IMG/VR virus record: IMGVR_UViG_3300047463_000095
Coordinates: 1-37,622 of that record
DNA length: 37,622 nucleotides
Origin: a virus
Strand: one strand, 5' to 3'
Translations under genes and position numbers: made by a program
Shown: in pieces, positions 7,078-15,436 of the stretch
Position numbering within the stretch: position 1 is the first letter of the stretch
Layout of the letters: each line of letters opens with the position of its first letter
The notes under the pieces: model-generated
The model's database searches: none
The model's input: the letters and a program-made list of their open reading frames with translations, nothing else
Told to the model about the DNA's origin: nothing

Positions 7078-9027
7078 ATGGCAGTACTACCCCGAATCCC
7101 CGGTGAGGACACCAAAAAACACAAGGTTTTCCGGGAGTTCGGAGGGATAAACACGCAAACTTCTCGCACCACAATTGGCGATGAACAGTTTGCTTGGATT
7201 GAGAACGTCATGCCCATTGGGTATGGTATTGCTAAGGTTGTACCTTCTCAAACATCGACCCTTGCAAGTATCACGGGCACTGGATACTATTTCAACCAGT
7301 ACAACATCAATGGAACCTCATACACGTTTGTTGCGACCACATCGGGCGCAGCGTATCAGGTTTTAAATTCAAGCCCATACACGGTCACGCAGATTGCTAC
7401 TGTAGGCACATTGTCAGGTTCTGCCACACAAATTGCTCAATGGAAAAATGAGCGTATTTTGATCATTGACACCAATGGATATTGGAATTGGAACGGCTCA
7501 ACTTTTACGCAAATTAACAACAGCGTGTTGACCGTGACAGTAACCAAAGCGGGAACCAATTTTTCGGGCAGACCGACCGTGGTGTTTTCTTCGGGAACGG
7601 CAACTGCAACGGCTCAAATTGGTGTTGTCAGTGCAACTCTTGGTGCTGGCGGTACAAATTATCAAGTTAACGACGTTCTGACAATCAGTGGTGGCACATT
7701 TGCAACTGCAGCCCAATTGCTTGTCACAGCGGTTAATTCAACGGGTGTAATCACGGGGTTTTCTATTTTCATTCCTGGTGATTACACTGCCATGCCAGCA
7801 AACCCCGCATCAGTCACGGGCGGGTCGGGCACAACGGCAACATTTAATTTGTATTTTGGCGTGATTGCCATCAACGTCACGGCAGGTGGAAATTATGTCA
7901 CTGCTCCCACCATAACGCTTACAGGAGCGGGTGGCAACGGCTACGTTTTGACTGCCAACCTCAGTACGTCACCGACATCGGGAACAAGTATTGCAACTTA
8001 TTCGGGTCGGGTGTGGATTGGTTCAGGTCGGACGCTCAACTATTCCGCTCCATCATCGTATGTTGATTTCAGCGCACCTAGTTATGGTGGAAACGCCATA
8101 CTTTCAGACGAAACATTGATTAGCAACATCAACCAATTGTTGTCTGCCAACAACTTTTTGTATTACTTTGGTGATGCCTCAGTATCAGTAATTGGTGATG
8201 TTCGTGTTTCAACGACTGCAACCATCTTTTCTAACACCAATCTTACGCCATCAGTGGGAACCAACTTGGCGTATGCGATCAGCTCTTACTACCGTGCCAT
8301 TTGGTACGCAAACAAAACTGGCGTGTACGCTTTGTATGGCGCAACGCCTAAGAAAGAGTCAAACGAACTTGATGGAATTTTTGCTTTGATTGACTTTACC
8401 AAGCCCTTCACGATGGGCACGGCAACAATCAACAACATTTTCTGTCTTGCTATTTGTTTTACTTACCTTGACCCAAAAGGTTCAAGACCCATACTTTGCG
8501 TGTACTTTGACAAAAAATGGTTTGTTGCAAGCCAAGGGTCAACACTGAAATATGTTTGGACAGCTACTGTGTCTGGTGTTGATTATTTGTTTGGTTCAGA
8601 TGGAACTAACATTTATCAGTGTTTTGGAAACTCAAGCGGCTCTGTGTCTTGGATGATGCAAAGCAAGTTGTATGACGATTCAGTGCCATACCAAGACAAA
8701 CAAGTTTTGAAGTTTGGTTTGGAAGCTGTGTTGCCAGCAACTACAACAAGCCTTTCTGCATCTATTGATACGGAAACAACTTCTCAAGCATACAGTCTTG
8801 CAAGCACTTCTTTGGCAAACTGGGTTAACAACTCGGGCGCAACAGTTGTATGGCAAAACAATTCATTGCAAGCGGTTGGTTGGCTTGCAACAGGTTACAC
8901 ATGGTTTAGACAAGATGTGTCCATGTTTGGACATTATTTTGGAACCACAGTAACATCAACCACACCAGCGTTTCAAATCCAAACGCTAATGTGGCAATTT
9001 GAAAAACGCTCTTTGTGGGGTTCGTAA
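7078..9027 (+). CDS. Nozzle-like tail protein (podovirus tail tube B type)
   Basis: A 649-aa protein directly after the adaptor. The start ('REFGGINTQTSRTTIGDEQF', then 'AWIENVMPIGYG') has the form typical of podoviral nozzle proteins, in which an N-terminal loop is followed by beta-propeller-like sheets. Strands with Trp/Asn ends ('TNGYWNWNGSTF') fit a propeller. Residues about 135-300 appear to be an insertion carrying GGxNYxxxPTI-type repeats like those of the head fibre at 4660-5829. Function: extends the adaptor ring and forms the channel of the short tail. The stop (TAA) overlaps the next ATG by one base. Confidence 0.65.
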   Translation: MAVLPRIPGEDTKKHKVFREFGGINTQTSRTTIGDEQFAWIENVMPIGYGIAKVVPSQTSTLASITGTGYYFNQYNINGTSYTFVATTSGAAYQVLNSSPYTVTQIATVGTLSGSATQIAQWKNERILIIDTNGYWNWNGSTFTQINNSVLTVTVTKAGTNFSGRPTVVFSSGTATATAQIGVVSATLGAGGTNYQVNDVLTISGGTFATAAQLLVTAVNSTGVITGFSIFIPGDYTAMPANPASVTGGSGTTATFNLYFGVIAINVTAGGNYVTAPTITLTGAGGNGYVLTANLSTSPTSGTSIATYSGRVWIGSGRTLNYSAPSSYVDFSAPSYGGNAILSDETLISNINQLLSANNFLYYFGDASVSVIGDVRVSTTATIFSNTNLTPSVGTNLAYAISSYYRAIWYANKTGVYALYGATPKKESNELDGIFALIDFTKPFTMGTATINNIFCLAICFTYLDPKGSRPILCVYFDKKWFVASQGSTLKYVWTATVSGVDYLFGSDGTNIYQCFGNSSGSVSWMMQSKLYDDSVPYQDKQVLKFGLEAVLPATTTSLSASIDTETTSQAYSLASTSLANWVNNSGATVVWQNNSLQAVGWLATGYTWFRQDVSMFGHYFGTTVTSTTPAFQIQTLMWQFEKRSLWGS

Positions 9028-10943
9028 TGTCAGGCAGTTCACAACTTATTCCAACAAACACATTTGCCACGCAAAGTGGAAATATATTGTTGTCCACTTT
9101 GGACACTAATTTCAACCAAGTTGCGTCTTTTTTAAACAATCCAAACAATTACACCAACTATCTTGTTGATTCTGGTGTGGCAAATGCGTATGTAGTGACG
9201 TTCCCAACAGGTATTGCTCCAACTTCGTACACCGCAGGTCTTGCAGTAACAATGAAAGTTGGAAACGCAAACACTACTGCATCAACAATTAACGTCAACA
9301 GTCTTGGTGTTAAAAGCATTGTAAAAGGCGGTTCAACTGCTTTATCTTCTGGCGATTTGTCTGCAGGTGCTGTTGTCACATTGGTATATGACGGAACCAA
9401 TTTTGTTGTCACAAGTCTTGTTTCAACTAGTTCTGGTGTTCGTTCTGGCATTACCACTGTAACTCTTACATCAGCAGCGCCCAACTTTACACTGACTTCA
9501 GCAAACAATCAATTTGTCAGTATTACCAACGACACAACGGTTGCTGTTGGCGCAAGCATTACTTTGCCTGACATGACCACACTTGTTCAAGGTGCAGGAT
9601 ATTTTATTTTTGCCAACAACAGTATTTACAACGTGGCACTTAAAGATACGGGTGGGACAGTACGTGAATACATTGCACCGGGCGCAAACTACATTCTTGA
9701 TATTAAAAGTATTTCAACATCCACGGGTGTGTGGCAAACTGCCTTTCCAAGCAATGTTGTAAGTTACGATCAGACTTTTTATAAAAATCTTGCAAGTGCT
9801 TACAGAGTCAATTCAACCGCAAACATAGCTGCAGCATACATTGTTTCTCTTGATGCAACTGATTTTGCATTGGTGTGGGTAGAGGTAGCAGCGTCAACAT
9901 ACGTGTACGCAAAATTGTTCACGGTAAATCCGTCAACAAAAGCAATTACCGTTGGCAATCAACTAACAATTTCATCAACAGTTACTGGCGCATTTATTGA
10001 TTTTGTTTATGACACTGACAATGCAAGTCATGCTTTTTGTTTGTTGGCTACTGGTTCAAGCGGTAACAATCAACAAGTCAATTATTGGGGATTATCTGTT
10101 TCAGGTGGAACTTTATATGCGTCAACAGTAAATACTGTGACACAAACCTATATTAGCTGTGCTTGTTCTCCCGCAGTATCAAACAAAATTTTGTTTTGCG
10201 GGTATCTTGGTAGCAATAGTGCTTATGCGTTTGGTTTTACTATGCTTGCGGGTGGAAGTGTTAACACATACATCAGGGGCGCAACAGTAACTGGAACCAC
10301 AACAGTTACGCTGACAAATTCTGCAAGCAATACAAGTTTTGCTGCTGGCGTAATCCAAGTGCTTGGCGCAAGAACAGACCTTACATCTTTTTCTTCTGCC
10401 GTTGCACAAGGTAACACAAGTAACAAATATTATTTATACAACCCTGCTGCAAATACTTTTACAACGGGAAACAGAACCTCAACTGCCTTGTTAGACATAG
10501 AACAAGGCGCAATTGGTCGATACTCGTCTTTTGCTATGGGCGGGTTTATGTATTCAGCAGGTCACGCATTTAGCGGTGCTAATGTGTATGACACCGCTAA
10601 CGTGGGAACTAATACAGTCACCGCTTCATTGTCAACGGGATATTCTTTTAAATACAACCAAAGTGCTGCATTTGAAACAATTTCAAGTTTGCAATCATGG
10701 GCTGGACGATGTTCAATTTATGTCAGCGGGACATCAATTGTTGCAGTTGATGGAAACACTCGTTGGCAATGCGACCCATCTCAAACAACTTTGAATCTAC
10801 AAAAAAGTGGTGGTGTTGGTACGAGTTACAGTTCATCTGCATTGTTGACAACAACACTTCCAATTTATGCTTCAAACAACATTTTGACACAAGGTTTGGT
10901 CAATGCAATCATTGGAGATTGTGCAACTCCAATTACTTTGTAA
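9027..10943 (+). CDS. Probable tail fibre/receptor-binding protein
   Basis: A 638-aa Ser/Thr/Asn-rich beta protein. The start is ATG 9027 in a TAATG junction; an upstream in-frame TTG at 9015 is less likely. The N-terminal ~50 residues include 'ILLSTLDTNFNQVASFLNN', a helix likely to attach to the tail. The next part ('FPTGIAPTSYTAGLAVTMKV', 'LVYDGTNFVVTSL') resembles collar domains common in phage fibres. The C-terminal 350 residues are a repetitive beta region without an obvious enzyme motif or chaperone domain. It should recognise the host surface. Confidence 0.62.
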   Translation: MSGSSQLIPTNTFATQSGNILLSTLDTNFNQVASFLNNPNNYTNYLVDSGVANAYVVTFPTGIAPTSYTAGLAVTMKVGNANTTASTINVNSLGVKSIVKGGSTALSSGDLSAGAVVTLVYDGTNFVVTSLVSTSSGVRSGITTVTLTSAAPNFTLTSANNQFVSITNDTTVAVGASITLPDMTTLVQGAGYFIFANNSIYNVALKDTGGTVREYIAPGANYILDIKSISTSTGVWQTAFPSNVVSYDQTFYKNLASAYRVNSTANIAAAYIVSLDATDFALVWVEVAASTYVYAKLFTVNPSTKAITVGNQLTISSTVTGAFIDFVYDTDNASHAFCLLATGSSGNNQQVNYWGLSVSGGTLYASTVNTVTQTYISCACSPAVSNKILFCGYLGSNSAYAFGFTMLAGGSVNTYIRGATVTGTTTVTLTNSASNTSFAAGVIQVLGARTDLTSFSSAVAQGNTSNKYYLYNPAANTFTTGNRTSTALLDIEQGAIGRYSSFAMGGFMYSAGHAFSGANVYDTANVGTNTVTASLSTGYSFKYNQSAAFETISSLQSWAGRCSIYVSGTSIVAVDGNTRWQCDPSQTTLNLQKSGGVGTSYSSSALLTTTLPIYASNNILTQGLVNAIIGDCATPITL

Positions 10944-10952
10944 GGAAAAATT

Positions 10953-11123
10953 ATGTACGCTTTTGTTGTTAACGGAAATGTGATGTCTTTTGCAGACGAC
11001 CCCTTTTGGTTTCAACCCTTGTTTAACATCTATCCAAATGGTCAAGTTGTTGACAAACTAGTTGCTCCATCAAACCAAGCAACACAACCGCAACCTGTTA
11101 CAACAGGAACTCAAACCTTATGA
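10953..11123 (+). CDS. Small hypothetical tail-module protein
   Basis: A 56-aa protein starting MYAFVVNGNVMSFADDPFW behind AAGGAAA at good spacing. Its stop overlaps the next ATG (ATGA). The N-terminal half is hydrophobic/aromatic and the C-terminal half is Gln/Pro/Thr-rich. Small proteins of this type often follow fibre genes, possibly as fibre assembly helpers, but nothing specific is visible. Confidence 0.6.
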   Translation: MYAFVVNGNVMSFADDPFWFQPLFNIYPNGQVVDKLVAPSNQATQPQPVTTGTQTL

Positions 11124-11401
11124 CCATCAACATTCAACCCAAATTCTCGGTCACTTATGACGGTGCAAGTGTGAACATTTACCATGCTGACAAAGGACAA
11201 GGGTTGCCATCGCACAGTCATGCGTATGCTCATTTAACCATGTGTCATGCGGGTTCGTGCATTGTAAAAAAAGAAGGTCGAGAATTGATCATGAACAAGG
11301 ACACTCAACCTGTCAATTTGACCGAACAAGAATGGCATGAAATTGAAGCATTGGAAGACGGTACGGTGTTTGTAAATATTTTTTCCGAAGGAAAATATTG
11401 A
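11120..11401 (+). CDS. Small cupin-like protein
   Basis: A 93-aa protein with a cupin-type pattern: 'GLPSHSHAYAHLTMCHAGSC' (residues about 28-47, with HSH and further His) and a second beta motif 'EWHEIEALEDGTVFVNIF' near the end. Cupins form small beta-barrels that bind a metal through His residues. Which reaction, if any, is catalysed cannot be told. It sits in the late operon between fibre and lysis genes; it could be a virion or sugar-related protein, or an accessory gene. It is translationally coupled to both neighbours. Confidence 0.6.
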   Translation: MTINIQPKFSVTYDGASVNIYHADKGQGLPSHSHAYAHLTMCHAGSCIVKKEGRELIMNKDTQPVNLTEQEWHEIEALEDGTVFVNIFSEGKY

Positions 11402-11592
11402 TGGAAGCAGATGTCAAAATTGCCGTTCACGAAGCCGTGTGCGCCGAAAGATACAAAGCGATTGAAGAACGACTTGACCGTGGTCAACAAAAAATGGACA
11501 AAATGCAATGGCAACTTTATGCGCTGTTGTTTGCTGTTTTGTTTGGCCCCGGATCAGCAATGGATTTACTCAAACATTTCATACGAGCATGA
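11401..11592 (+). CDS. Small coiled-coil membrane protein, XhlA-like holin-associated candidate
   Basis: A 63-aa protein with a charged helical N-terminus ('ERYKAIEERLDRGQQKMDKM', a heptad pattern) and one C-terminal hydrophobic segment ('QLYALLFAVLFGPGSAMDLL'). This layout matches XhlA-type proteins of phage lysis cassettes. The preferred start is ATG 11401, which overlaps the previous stop; an upstream TTG at 11398 is possible. The gene ends in an ATGA junction with the secreted protein downstream. Confidence 0.6.
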   Translation: MEADVKIAVHEAVCAERYKAIEERLDRGQQKMDKMQWQLYALLFAVLFGPGSAMDLLKHFIRA

Positions 11593-12254
11593 GATGGCTA
11601 CTGTTGCTCCTATTGCCCGTCGCTGCGTTGGCTCAAAATACATCTGGCACTACGGATGTAAACAATCTGTCCACCAATCAGCAGGGAAGCAACATTACCA
11701 ATTCATCGAACAGCAACAACAACTCAAACTCAACAACTTACAACGGAAACGCACCGGGTTCAGCAGCACCGCCCGTTCCAATGGCTCCCGCTTACATGGG
11801 CGTGGGTCAAGACAGTTGTCTGATTGGCGTGTCAGGGGCTGTTACATCAAGCGTAATAGGGATAGCAGGGGGAACATACAGGCGGGACGAGCAATGCGAG
11901 TTGCTCAAGTTGTCCAAGACGTTAAACGATTTTGGACTCAAGGTTGCGGCAGTAGCCGTGTTGTGTCAAGATGCCCGTGTGTATCAGGCTATGGCTATGG
12001 CGGGAACTCCATGTCCTTATCTTGGTGCGATTGGCAAGCAAGCCACGGTGTTGTGGCAACAAAATCCTGAAATGAGGCCCGATTATGGAAATGAACCACT
12101 CAAACCAATTGCTCTCTCCGTTGGCACGCACGCTGATGATTCTGGGAGCCTTTCTGACCGTTACCGTGCAAGCAAACGCACAGTCAACAACGACAGCGAA
12201 CCAAAACGCCCTGAGCCAGAGTCAACAGGCAGTAGTGAACAATCTGCAAAATAG
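11589..12254 (+). CDS. Secreted/periplasmic protein of unknown function
   Basis: A 221-aa protein beginning MRWLLLLLLPVAALAQ, a clear signal peptide with a likely cut after AQ or ALA. Then comes an Asn/Ser/Thr-rich linker (about residues 20-60), a domain with Cys residues at roughly 75, 102, 124 and 140 ('VGQDSCLIGVSGA', 'RRDEQCELLKLSK', 'AGTPCPYLGA'), and a hydrophilic tail. Export to the periplasm suggests a role in lysis control, superinfection or envelope modification; I do not recognise the family. Its last 170 bases overlap the next gene in another frame. The start is chosen for the ATGA overlap and the signal peptide. Confidence 0.65.
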   Translation: MRWLLLLLLPVAALAQNTSGTTDVNNLSTNQQGSNITNSSNSNNNSNSTTYNGNAPGSAAPPVPMAPAYMGVGQDSCLIGVSGAVTSSVIGIAGGTYRRDEQCELLKLSKTLNDFGLKVAAVAVLCQDARVYQAMAMAGTPCPYLGAIGKQATVLWQQNPEMRPDYGNEPLKPIALSVGTHADDSGSLSDRYRASKRTVNNDSEPKRPEPESTGSSEQSAK

Positions 12255-12924
12255 TTCACTTTCCATCAAAAACACGCTTTCCGCAGGGACGGCATTTGTT
12301 GGAGCAATCAACACTGCCGCACATTCCGGCATCATCGTAGACCCAACCGCTTACCAGTCAGTAACGGTATCCACGACCCAACAAAACAATTACAACACAT
12401 CGTTGGCTACATACCAATCGACACCGTTTAGTGGCTCTGCTCAATTCTTTACCAATCAAGCCAATTCCGCATTTGCAAGTATGCAAAATTCAATTGGTCA
12501 ATTGGCAACCGCAGCAGTTGATCTTCAAAAAGCAGTCACTGTCAACCAAATGGTGTCTACTGTGACGGATACCCCGACCGCCAAGGCAACTCAAACCGCT
12601 ATTGCCGCCGCAGGTTTAGATACGCCTATCAGTTCCGCTTCGGTTTCCGCTTACAACACCAGTTTGGCCTCGGTGAACAGTTATGCTTCACAGGCCGCCG
12701 CTTTCATGCAAGCCGCCAACAGCGTGTCGATCACTGGCAACGTGGACAAGTTTGCCGCTCAATACAATTCCAACATTGCTTATGCAAATGCCCAGTTCAG
12801 TTACGCAACGGGTGCTTTGACCGTGGACTTTGGCAACGGCATGGCTCTGACGCAGACTGGCGTGCTGAACTCGTACTTTGAGACTCCCGCACAGTTCTAT
12901 CAGAACACGGTGTTCAAACAGTAA
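12085..12924 (+). CDS. Second secreted protein, overlaps the previous gene
   Basis: A 279-aa protein with signal peptide ('ARTLMILGAFLTVTVQANAQ' near residues 14-33), followed by an Ala/Asn/Gln/Thr-rich mainly helical protein without Cys. ATG 12085 or 12091 are possible starts; ATG 12136 is the latest start that keeps the signal. Any of these lies inside the upstream gene, so the two overlap by 119-170 bases out of frame. The mature part resembles exported repetitive helical proteins; function unknown. The C-terminus ends one base before the next ATG (TAATG). Confidence 0.65.
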   Translation: MEMNHSNQLLSPLARTLMILGAFLTVTVQANAQSTTTANQNALSQSQQAVVNNLQNSSLSIKNTLSAGTAFVGAINTAAHSGIIVDPTAYQSVTVSTTQQNNYNTSLATYQSTPFSGSAQFFTNQANSAFASMQNSIGQLATAAVDLQKAVTVNQMVSTVTDTPTAKATQTAIAAAGLDTPISSASVSAYNTSLASVNSYASQAAAFMQAANSVSITGNVDKFAAQYNSNIAYANAQFSYATGALTVDFGNGMALTQTGVLNSYFETPAQFYQNTVFKQ

Positions 12925-13472
12925 TGGCTGACGAAAACAAGCCCTCAGAGAAGGTTGACCTTGCCAGCACCGAGTTAAAGATCGGTGGGGTCAACCTCAA
13001 GGGTTCGTATATTGTCTGGTTTTTTGCGGTTGTCTCTGCGGTTGGGGGAACGATTTACGCTGCTGGTGGAGAATGGGGCAAGTACCAGAAACTTCAAGAG
13101 GCGGTGTCGGGGTGGAAATCCCCTGACATGACCCCTGTGGTCAAACTGGGCGAGGCCAGTGAAAGCCAAGAGAAGGCTTTGGTCAGTCTGACCAACACGC
13201 TGGCTCAGGCTCAAGGGGACATTGCCGCCCTTCAAAAGGAAGTCCAGACCCTCAAAACCTTGGTTGAGTCCAATGATGTGTCCAAACTTCAAGGCGCTAT
13301 TGCGGCGTTGAAGACCAGCATGGAGGGAGTGTCTGTGTTCACCCGTGATGTGCAAACCTTGAGGGAGCAGATGGTTGCGGCTCAAAAAGACATGGCATCG
13401 CTCAAAAAAGATGTGGACAGCCAATGGAACGCCATTGACTCTATCGGTGCGGGGGCATTGAAAGGGAAATGA
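12924..13472 (+). CDS. Membrane-anchored coiled-coil protein
   Basis: A 182-aa protein with one membrane segment at about residues 28-47 ('GSYIVWFFAVVSAVGGTIYA') and a long predicted coiled coil at about 75-175 ('IAALQKEVQTLKTLVE', 'FTRDVQTLREQMVAAQKD'). Type II topology would place the coil in the periplasm. It could be a lysis accessory such as an additional spanin-like or holin-regulating protein, given its neighbours. Translation is coupled on both sides. Confidence 0.62.
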   Translation: MADENKPSEKVDLASTELKIGGVNLKGSYIVWFFAVVSAVGGTIYAAGGEWGKYQKLQEAVSGWKSPDMTPVVKLGEASESQEKALVSLTNTLAQAQGDIAALQKEVQTLKTLVESNDVSKLQGAIAALKTSMEGVSVFTRDVQTLREQMVAAQKDMASLKKDVDSQWNAIDSIGAGALKGK

Positions 13473-13825
13473 TGAAATATGGCAACTTCAAGGCATGGTG
13501 GGAAAAAACCTACGCAGACGACCCTCATTGGACTTGCAAAGTGTCATACGAGGAAGGCTACGTTCAAGGTTACAAGGAGGCCATGAAAGATGCCAGTTCT
13601 CAATTTATCAAGCGGTTTGCTATCGGTTTGTTGCTTGGCTGCAGCCTGTTTTTGCTTTTTGGTTGTGAAGATCGTTACCGTTATCCGTGCCAGAACCCTG
13701 AGAACTTCTACAAAGAAGAATGTCAAAAGCCCAAGTGTCTCTTTACCCAACAGTGCCCCGAATACTTGGTTGCGCCCATTCTGGAGAAACAAGTTGAACG
13801 ACCAGCCCCAGAACCCCAGAAGTGA
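13469..13825 (+). CDS. Small Cys-rich membrane or lipoprotein-like protein
   Basis: A 118-aa protein. The N-terminal 45 residues are soluble and aromatic ('FKAWWEKTYADDPHW'); a hydrophobic segment at about 49-67 ends in LLFGC, a lipobox-like sequence but far from the N-terminus. Then follows a Cys-rich stretch (six Cys between about residues 67 and 96, 'RYPCQNPENFYKEECQKPKC') that I associate with small proteins of aquatic phages. A single membrane span is more likely than lipidation from this start. ATG 13469 or 13472 are both possible. Confidence 0.6.
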   Translation: MMKYGNFKAWWEKTYADDPHWTCKVSYEEGYVQGYKEAMKDASSQFIKRFAIGLLLGCSLFLLFGCEDRYRYPCQNPENFYKEECQKPKCLFTQQCPEYLVAPILEKQVERPAPEPQK

Positions 13826-13826
13826 G

Positions 13827-14324
13827 ATGACACCAGAGGCCATTGAAGTCCGTATTTGGGGCTTTGTGGTGATCATGGTGACGCTTGTTCTTGTGTTCAT
13901 CGTGGCGATGTTGCTGTACTCGGTGACTTTTGTCACTCAGCCGATCAAATCAATGGCTCCGATTGATCAGGCATACACGAAGATGCTCAATGACATCGTG
14001 CTTCTGATCGTCGGGGGTATTGGTGGAATCATGACCAAGCGAGTTACTAAAGCAACGGCAAATGCGTTTGGAACCACCCCTCAACAACCGCCAATGTTGT
14101 ATTCTGCACAGCCTATGGGGTATGGTCAAACAAGTTATCCACAACCCATGATGCCTACAAACACATGGACACCGCCTGTGGGTTCGCCTATGCCTCAATG
14201 GGTAAATCCCGAATTGGATGAGTCTTGGACACCGGGGCCACCTCCCACCACGCCTCCTGAATATCTTGACCCAAGCCGTGAGGAGATTGCTCAAGAACGA
14301 CTGATGGCAAGGAGTGAGACATGA
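13827..14324 (+). CDS. Holin candidate (two membrane segments, Pro-rich tail)
   Basis: A 165-aa protein with two hydrophobic helices, about residues 10-37 ('WGFVVIMVTLVLVFIVAMLL') and 55-70 ('NDIVLLIVGGIGGIMTKR'), followed by a long Pro/Gln/Tyr/Met-rich soluble tail. Two membrane segments just upstream of spanins and endolysin is the classic holin position. The start at ATG 13827 removes an in-frame upstream extension that overlaps the previous gene. The stop overlaps the Rz-like start (ATGA). Timing of lysis would be set here if this is the holin; the two-span protein at 23604 is an alternative. Confidence 0.62.
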   Translation: MTPEAIEVRIWGFVVIMVTLVLVFIVAMLLYSVTFVTQPIKSMAPIDQAYTKMLNDIVLLIVGGIGGIMTKRVTKATANAFGTTPQQPPMLYSAQPMGYGQTSYPQPMMPTNTWTPPVGSPMPQWVNPELDESWTPGPPPTTPPEYLDPSREEIAQERLMARSET

Positions 14325-14818
14325 GCCTGTTAAATCCCTACGTCATCATTGGAGCAATTTTGCTTTTGTTGGGTACGTATTTTTACGGACACCATTCTGG
14401 TTGGTCTGAGCGAGACATGGAAATGCAGATTGAAATTGCAAAGAAAAACGATGAGGCTCGACAGACTGAACAGAAACTAAACGAACAAATTAGTGCAAGT
14501 GCATCTCAACTAACGGAGGCAAATAATGCCATTTCTCAAAAACAAACTGCTTTGGATCGTGCCATTCGTGCTGGTCGGGTGCGGCTCCCCTCCGCAGGTT
14601 GCGTACAAGCCACCTCAAGTCCCGGCCCTGCCGCCGGAGATCGGAACCAAGCGGGAGGCCAACCTAATGGACAAACTGACCCAGTTGCTGATGCCGAACG
14701 AGCAACCCTCGCAGCCATCGCAGAACTCGTCGCCCAAGGGGACAGAAACACCCAACAATTGAACGCTTGCATTGATGCGTACAACAACATTCGGGAGCAA
14801 TTGAATGGTCAGCGCTAA
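14321..14818 (+). CDS. Rz-like inner-membrane spanin
   Basis: A 165-aa protein with one N-terminal membrane segment (about residues 7-23, 'YVIIGAILLLLGTYFYG') and a periplasmic helical domain with a coiled-coil pattern (about 35-85). A complete Rz1-type lipoprotein gene lies inside it in another frame, the hallmark of the lambda Rz/Rz1 arrangement. Together i- and o-spanin fuse inner and outer membranes in the last step of lysis. The start is coupled to the holin candidate; the end overlaps the endolysin start by 14 bases. Confidence 0.8.
   Translation: MSLLNPYVIIGAILLLLGTYFYGHHSGWSERDMEMQIEIAKKNDEARQTEQKLNEQISASASQLTEANNAISQKQTALDRAIRAGRVRLPSAGCVQATSSPGPAAGDRNQAGGQPNGQTDPVADAERATLAAIAELVAQGDRNTQQLNACIDAYNNIREQLNGQR
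14526..14762 (+). CDS. Rz1-like outer-membrane spanin lipoprotein, fully nested in Rz
   Basis: A 78-aa protein with basic N-terminus, hydrophobic stretch and lipobox: MPFLKNKLLWIVPFVLVGC, predicting lipidation of Cys19 after signal peptidase II. The mature part is Pro-rich ('YKPPQVPALPPEIG'), as in Rz1 proteins. The gene lies wholly inside the Rz-like gene in the +1 frame, behind a GGAGG-type site (AACGGAGGC) about 8 bases before the ATG. It marks the host envelope as having an outer membrane. Confidence 0.8.
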   Translation: MPFLKNKLLWIVPFVLVGCGSPPQVAYKPPQVPALPPEIGTKREANLMDKLTQLLMPNEQPSQPSQNSSPKGTETPNN

Positions 14819-15404
14819 TCAGTTGCAGACGCTTGGAATTGGCAATCAGTGGGTTGATCCATTGAATGAGACATTTGAGCGTTTTGGCATAGCCTCGACC
14901 GTTCAACAAGCGGCTTTTATTGGTCAATGTGGTCATGAGTGCGGTAATTTCAGGATTCTTGAAGAAAATCTCAATTACAAAGCCGCCACGCTAATGCGTT
15001 TGTGGCCTAAGCGTTTTCCAACACAGGAGATTGCTAATGCTTATGCGGGAAATCCGAAAAAAATTGCGAATATGGTCTATGCCTCTCGCATGGGCAATCG
15101 TGATGAGTCTAGCGGCGATGGATTTAGATTCAGGGGCAGAGGGTGTATTCAACTCACTGGTTCAACAAACTATTTCAATGCTGGTAAGGCTCTTGGAGTG
15201 GACTTTTGGGCTGAACCAGACCTAGTATCGACCCCAAAATACGCTGCTTTGACCGCTGGTTGGTTCTGGTCAACGCACAAATGCAACGAATCTGCGGCTC
15301 AACAGGATTGGACTCGGTTGACCAAAATCATCAACGGGGGAACAATTGGACTTGATGAACGCATTGCCCACATCAACCAAGCAATTGCAGTTTTGGGGTC
15401 TTGA
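14805..15404 (+). CDS. Endolysin, glycoside hydrolase family 19 (chitinase-like)
   Basis: A 199-aa enzyme with GH19 motifs: 'QAAFIGQCGHECGNFR' and 'ILEENLNY' (residues about 35-58, with catalytic-acid candidates Glu45 and Glu53/54), then 'GDGFRFRGRGCIQLTGSTNY' (about 104-123), and 'LTKIINGGTIGLDER' near the C-terminus. GH19 endolysins cut the glycan strands of peptidoglycan. There is no N-terminal signal, so it needs a holin for release. Length is normal for single-domain phage GH19 enzymes. It overlaps the spanin gene start-to-stop. Confidence 0.88.
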   Translation: MVSANQLQTLGIGNQWVDPLNETFERFGIASTVQQAAFIGQCGHECGNFRILEENLNYKAATLMRLWPKRFPTQEIANAYAGNPKKIANMVYASRMGNRDESSGDGFRFRGRGCIQLTGSTNYFNAGKALGVDFWAEPDLVSTPKYAALTAGWFWSTHKCNESAAQQDWTRLTKIINGGTIGLDERIAHINQAIAVLGS

Positions 15405-15436
15405 CCGTCCCCCAAATAAAAACCAATCGTTAACAC

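Noticed and set aside
14135-14143. Perfect DnaA box TTATCCACA (also at 20618-20626)
   Set aside because: Both copies lie inside well-supported coding sequences far from each other and from the candidate origin, and one or two such 9-mers can be expected by chance in a genome of this size.
13827-14324. Longer in-frame version starting at 13590
   Set aside because: It would overlap the preceding gene over most of that gene's length out of frame; ATG 13827 gives the compact spacing typical of this operon.
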